NCBI GenBank assembly: GCA_024195265.1
Contig: JAJLRJ010000006.1
Coordinates: 31,645,934-31,709,933, forward strand
Reading direction: 5' to 3'
From: Dendrophyllia cribrosa
Taxonomy: Eukaryota; Cnidaria; Anthozoa; Scleractinia; Dendrophylliidae
DNA: 64,000 bases
The notes below the pieces were generated by a model. The model saw nothing but the letters and a program-made list of their open reading frames with translations. It was not told the origin of the DNA and made no database searches. A program made the position numbers and the translations under genes. This document shows, piece by piece, positions 63,700 to 64,000 of this stretch. Within the stretch, counting starts at the first letter, position 1; each line of letters opens with the position of its first letter.

Positions 63700-64000
63700 C
63701 TATAAGAGTGCGTTCATACTACTCGTTCATCGAAAGGTAATTCACACAGAAGATTACTGGTGACACAGGAACGAAGTAAGTTTGAGGTTTCATTTGTTTA
63801 TTCCCTGATTGATTCGCTCGAGATAAGCCAAAGAGCCTAATCGGAACCTGAAGAACTTTGAATTTGAGATCCGCCCTACCTCTAATTTCGTCATTTCTGC
63901 GCACGTTTTGGTAGGGAAGATTATTTTATCCATTGAGTTTGGCGACTCATTGGCGGCCCCAATTTCATTTTGAATGTTATCAGAGATGGTTACCAAATTC
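63700..64000. other. No gene recognised at the window edge
   Basis: Short frames only; the DIRS-like remnant may continue but nothing could be supported. Confidence 0.4.

Overview
The window looks like animal nuclear DNA, most probably from a cnidarian such as a stony coral or sea anemone. It is AT-rich. It has spliced genes with GT/AG introns, a tRNA-derived SINE-like sequence, microsatellites and very dense transposons. There are no operons, no bacterial-type gene packing and no CRISPR array. The cnidarian assignment is inferred from the mix of Harbinger, Merlin, Penelope-like, DIRS-like, L1/Tx1-like and CR1/L2-like elements with TRAF-family genes; no marker gene proves it.

Layout. 1-13,070 is built from a repeat family (R1, three long copies and fragments) interrupted by a 4.9-kb foldback-type DNA transposon (2,779-7,702, ATAA target duplication) that itself carries a Harbinger element, and by a 5'-truncated CR1/L2-like retrotransposon. 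13,700-16,870 is a broken L1/Tx1-like element interrupted by an unidentified segment with two minus-strand ORFs. 17,012-18,582 holds a decayed spliced gene of unknown function. 20,750-27,420 is a minus-strand TRAF-like gene with RING and TRAF zinc-finger exons but no visible coiled-coil or MATH exon; its first intron is swollen by nested inverted repeats. 28,000-40,060 is a graveyard of Penelope-like fragments and small inverted-repeat elements, many with clean TA, TAA or TTAA target duplications. 40,132-45,907 is a complete second TRAF-like gene on the minus strand: six exons reconstructed from the sequence, 565 residues, RING, TRAF zinc fingers, coiled coil and MATH. Its introns hold a hammerhead-ribozyme-like motif, a palindromic element and a MITE. 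48,190-51,880 has nested foldback elements and a Merlin transposase fragment. 53,297-57,555 is a complete, apparently young Ty3/Gypsy LTR retrotransposon with identical 98-bp LTRs, a 5-bp target duplication and one uninterrupted 1,295-residue gag-pol frame. 60,700-63,690 carries tyrosine-recombinase-retrotransposon (DIRS-like) debris in head-to-head arrangement.

How it fits together. The only convincing cellular genes are the two TRAF-like genes, lying head-to-tail on the minus strand with matching exon sizes and phases, so they are tandem paralogues of an innate-immunity or TNF-receptor signalling adaptor/E3 ligase family. Everything else is mobile DNA at different stages of decay, the LTR retrotransposon being the freshest. 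The most useful leads are the intact short-LTR Gypsy element, the truncated TRAF paralogue, the hammerhead-like motif, the 4.9-kb foldback element and the nested inverted-repeat clusters.
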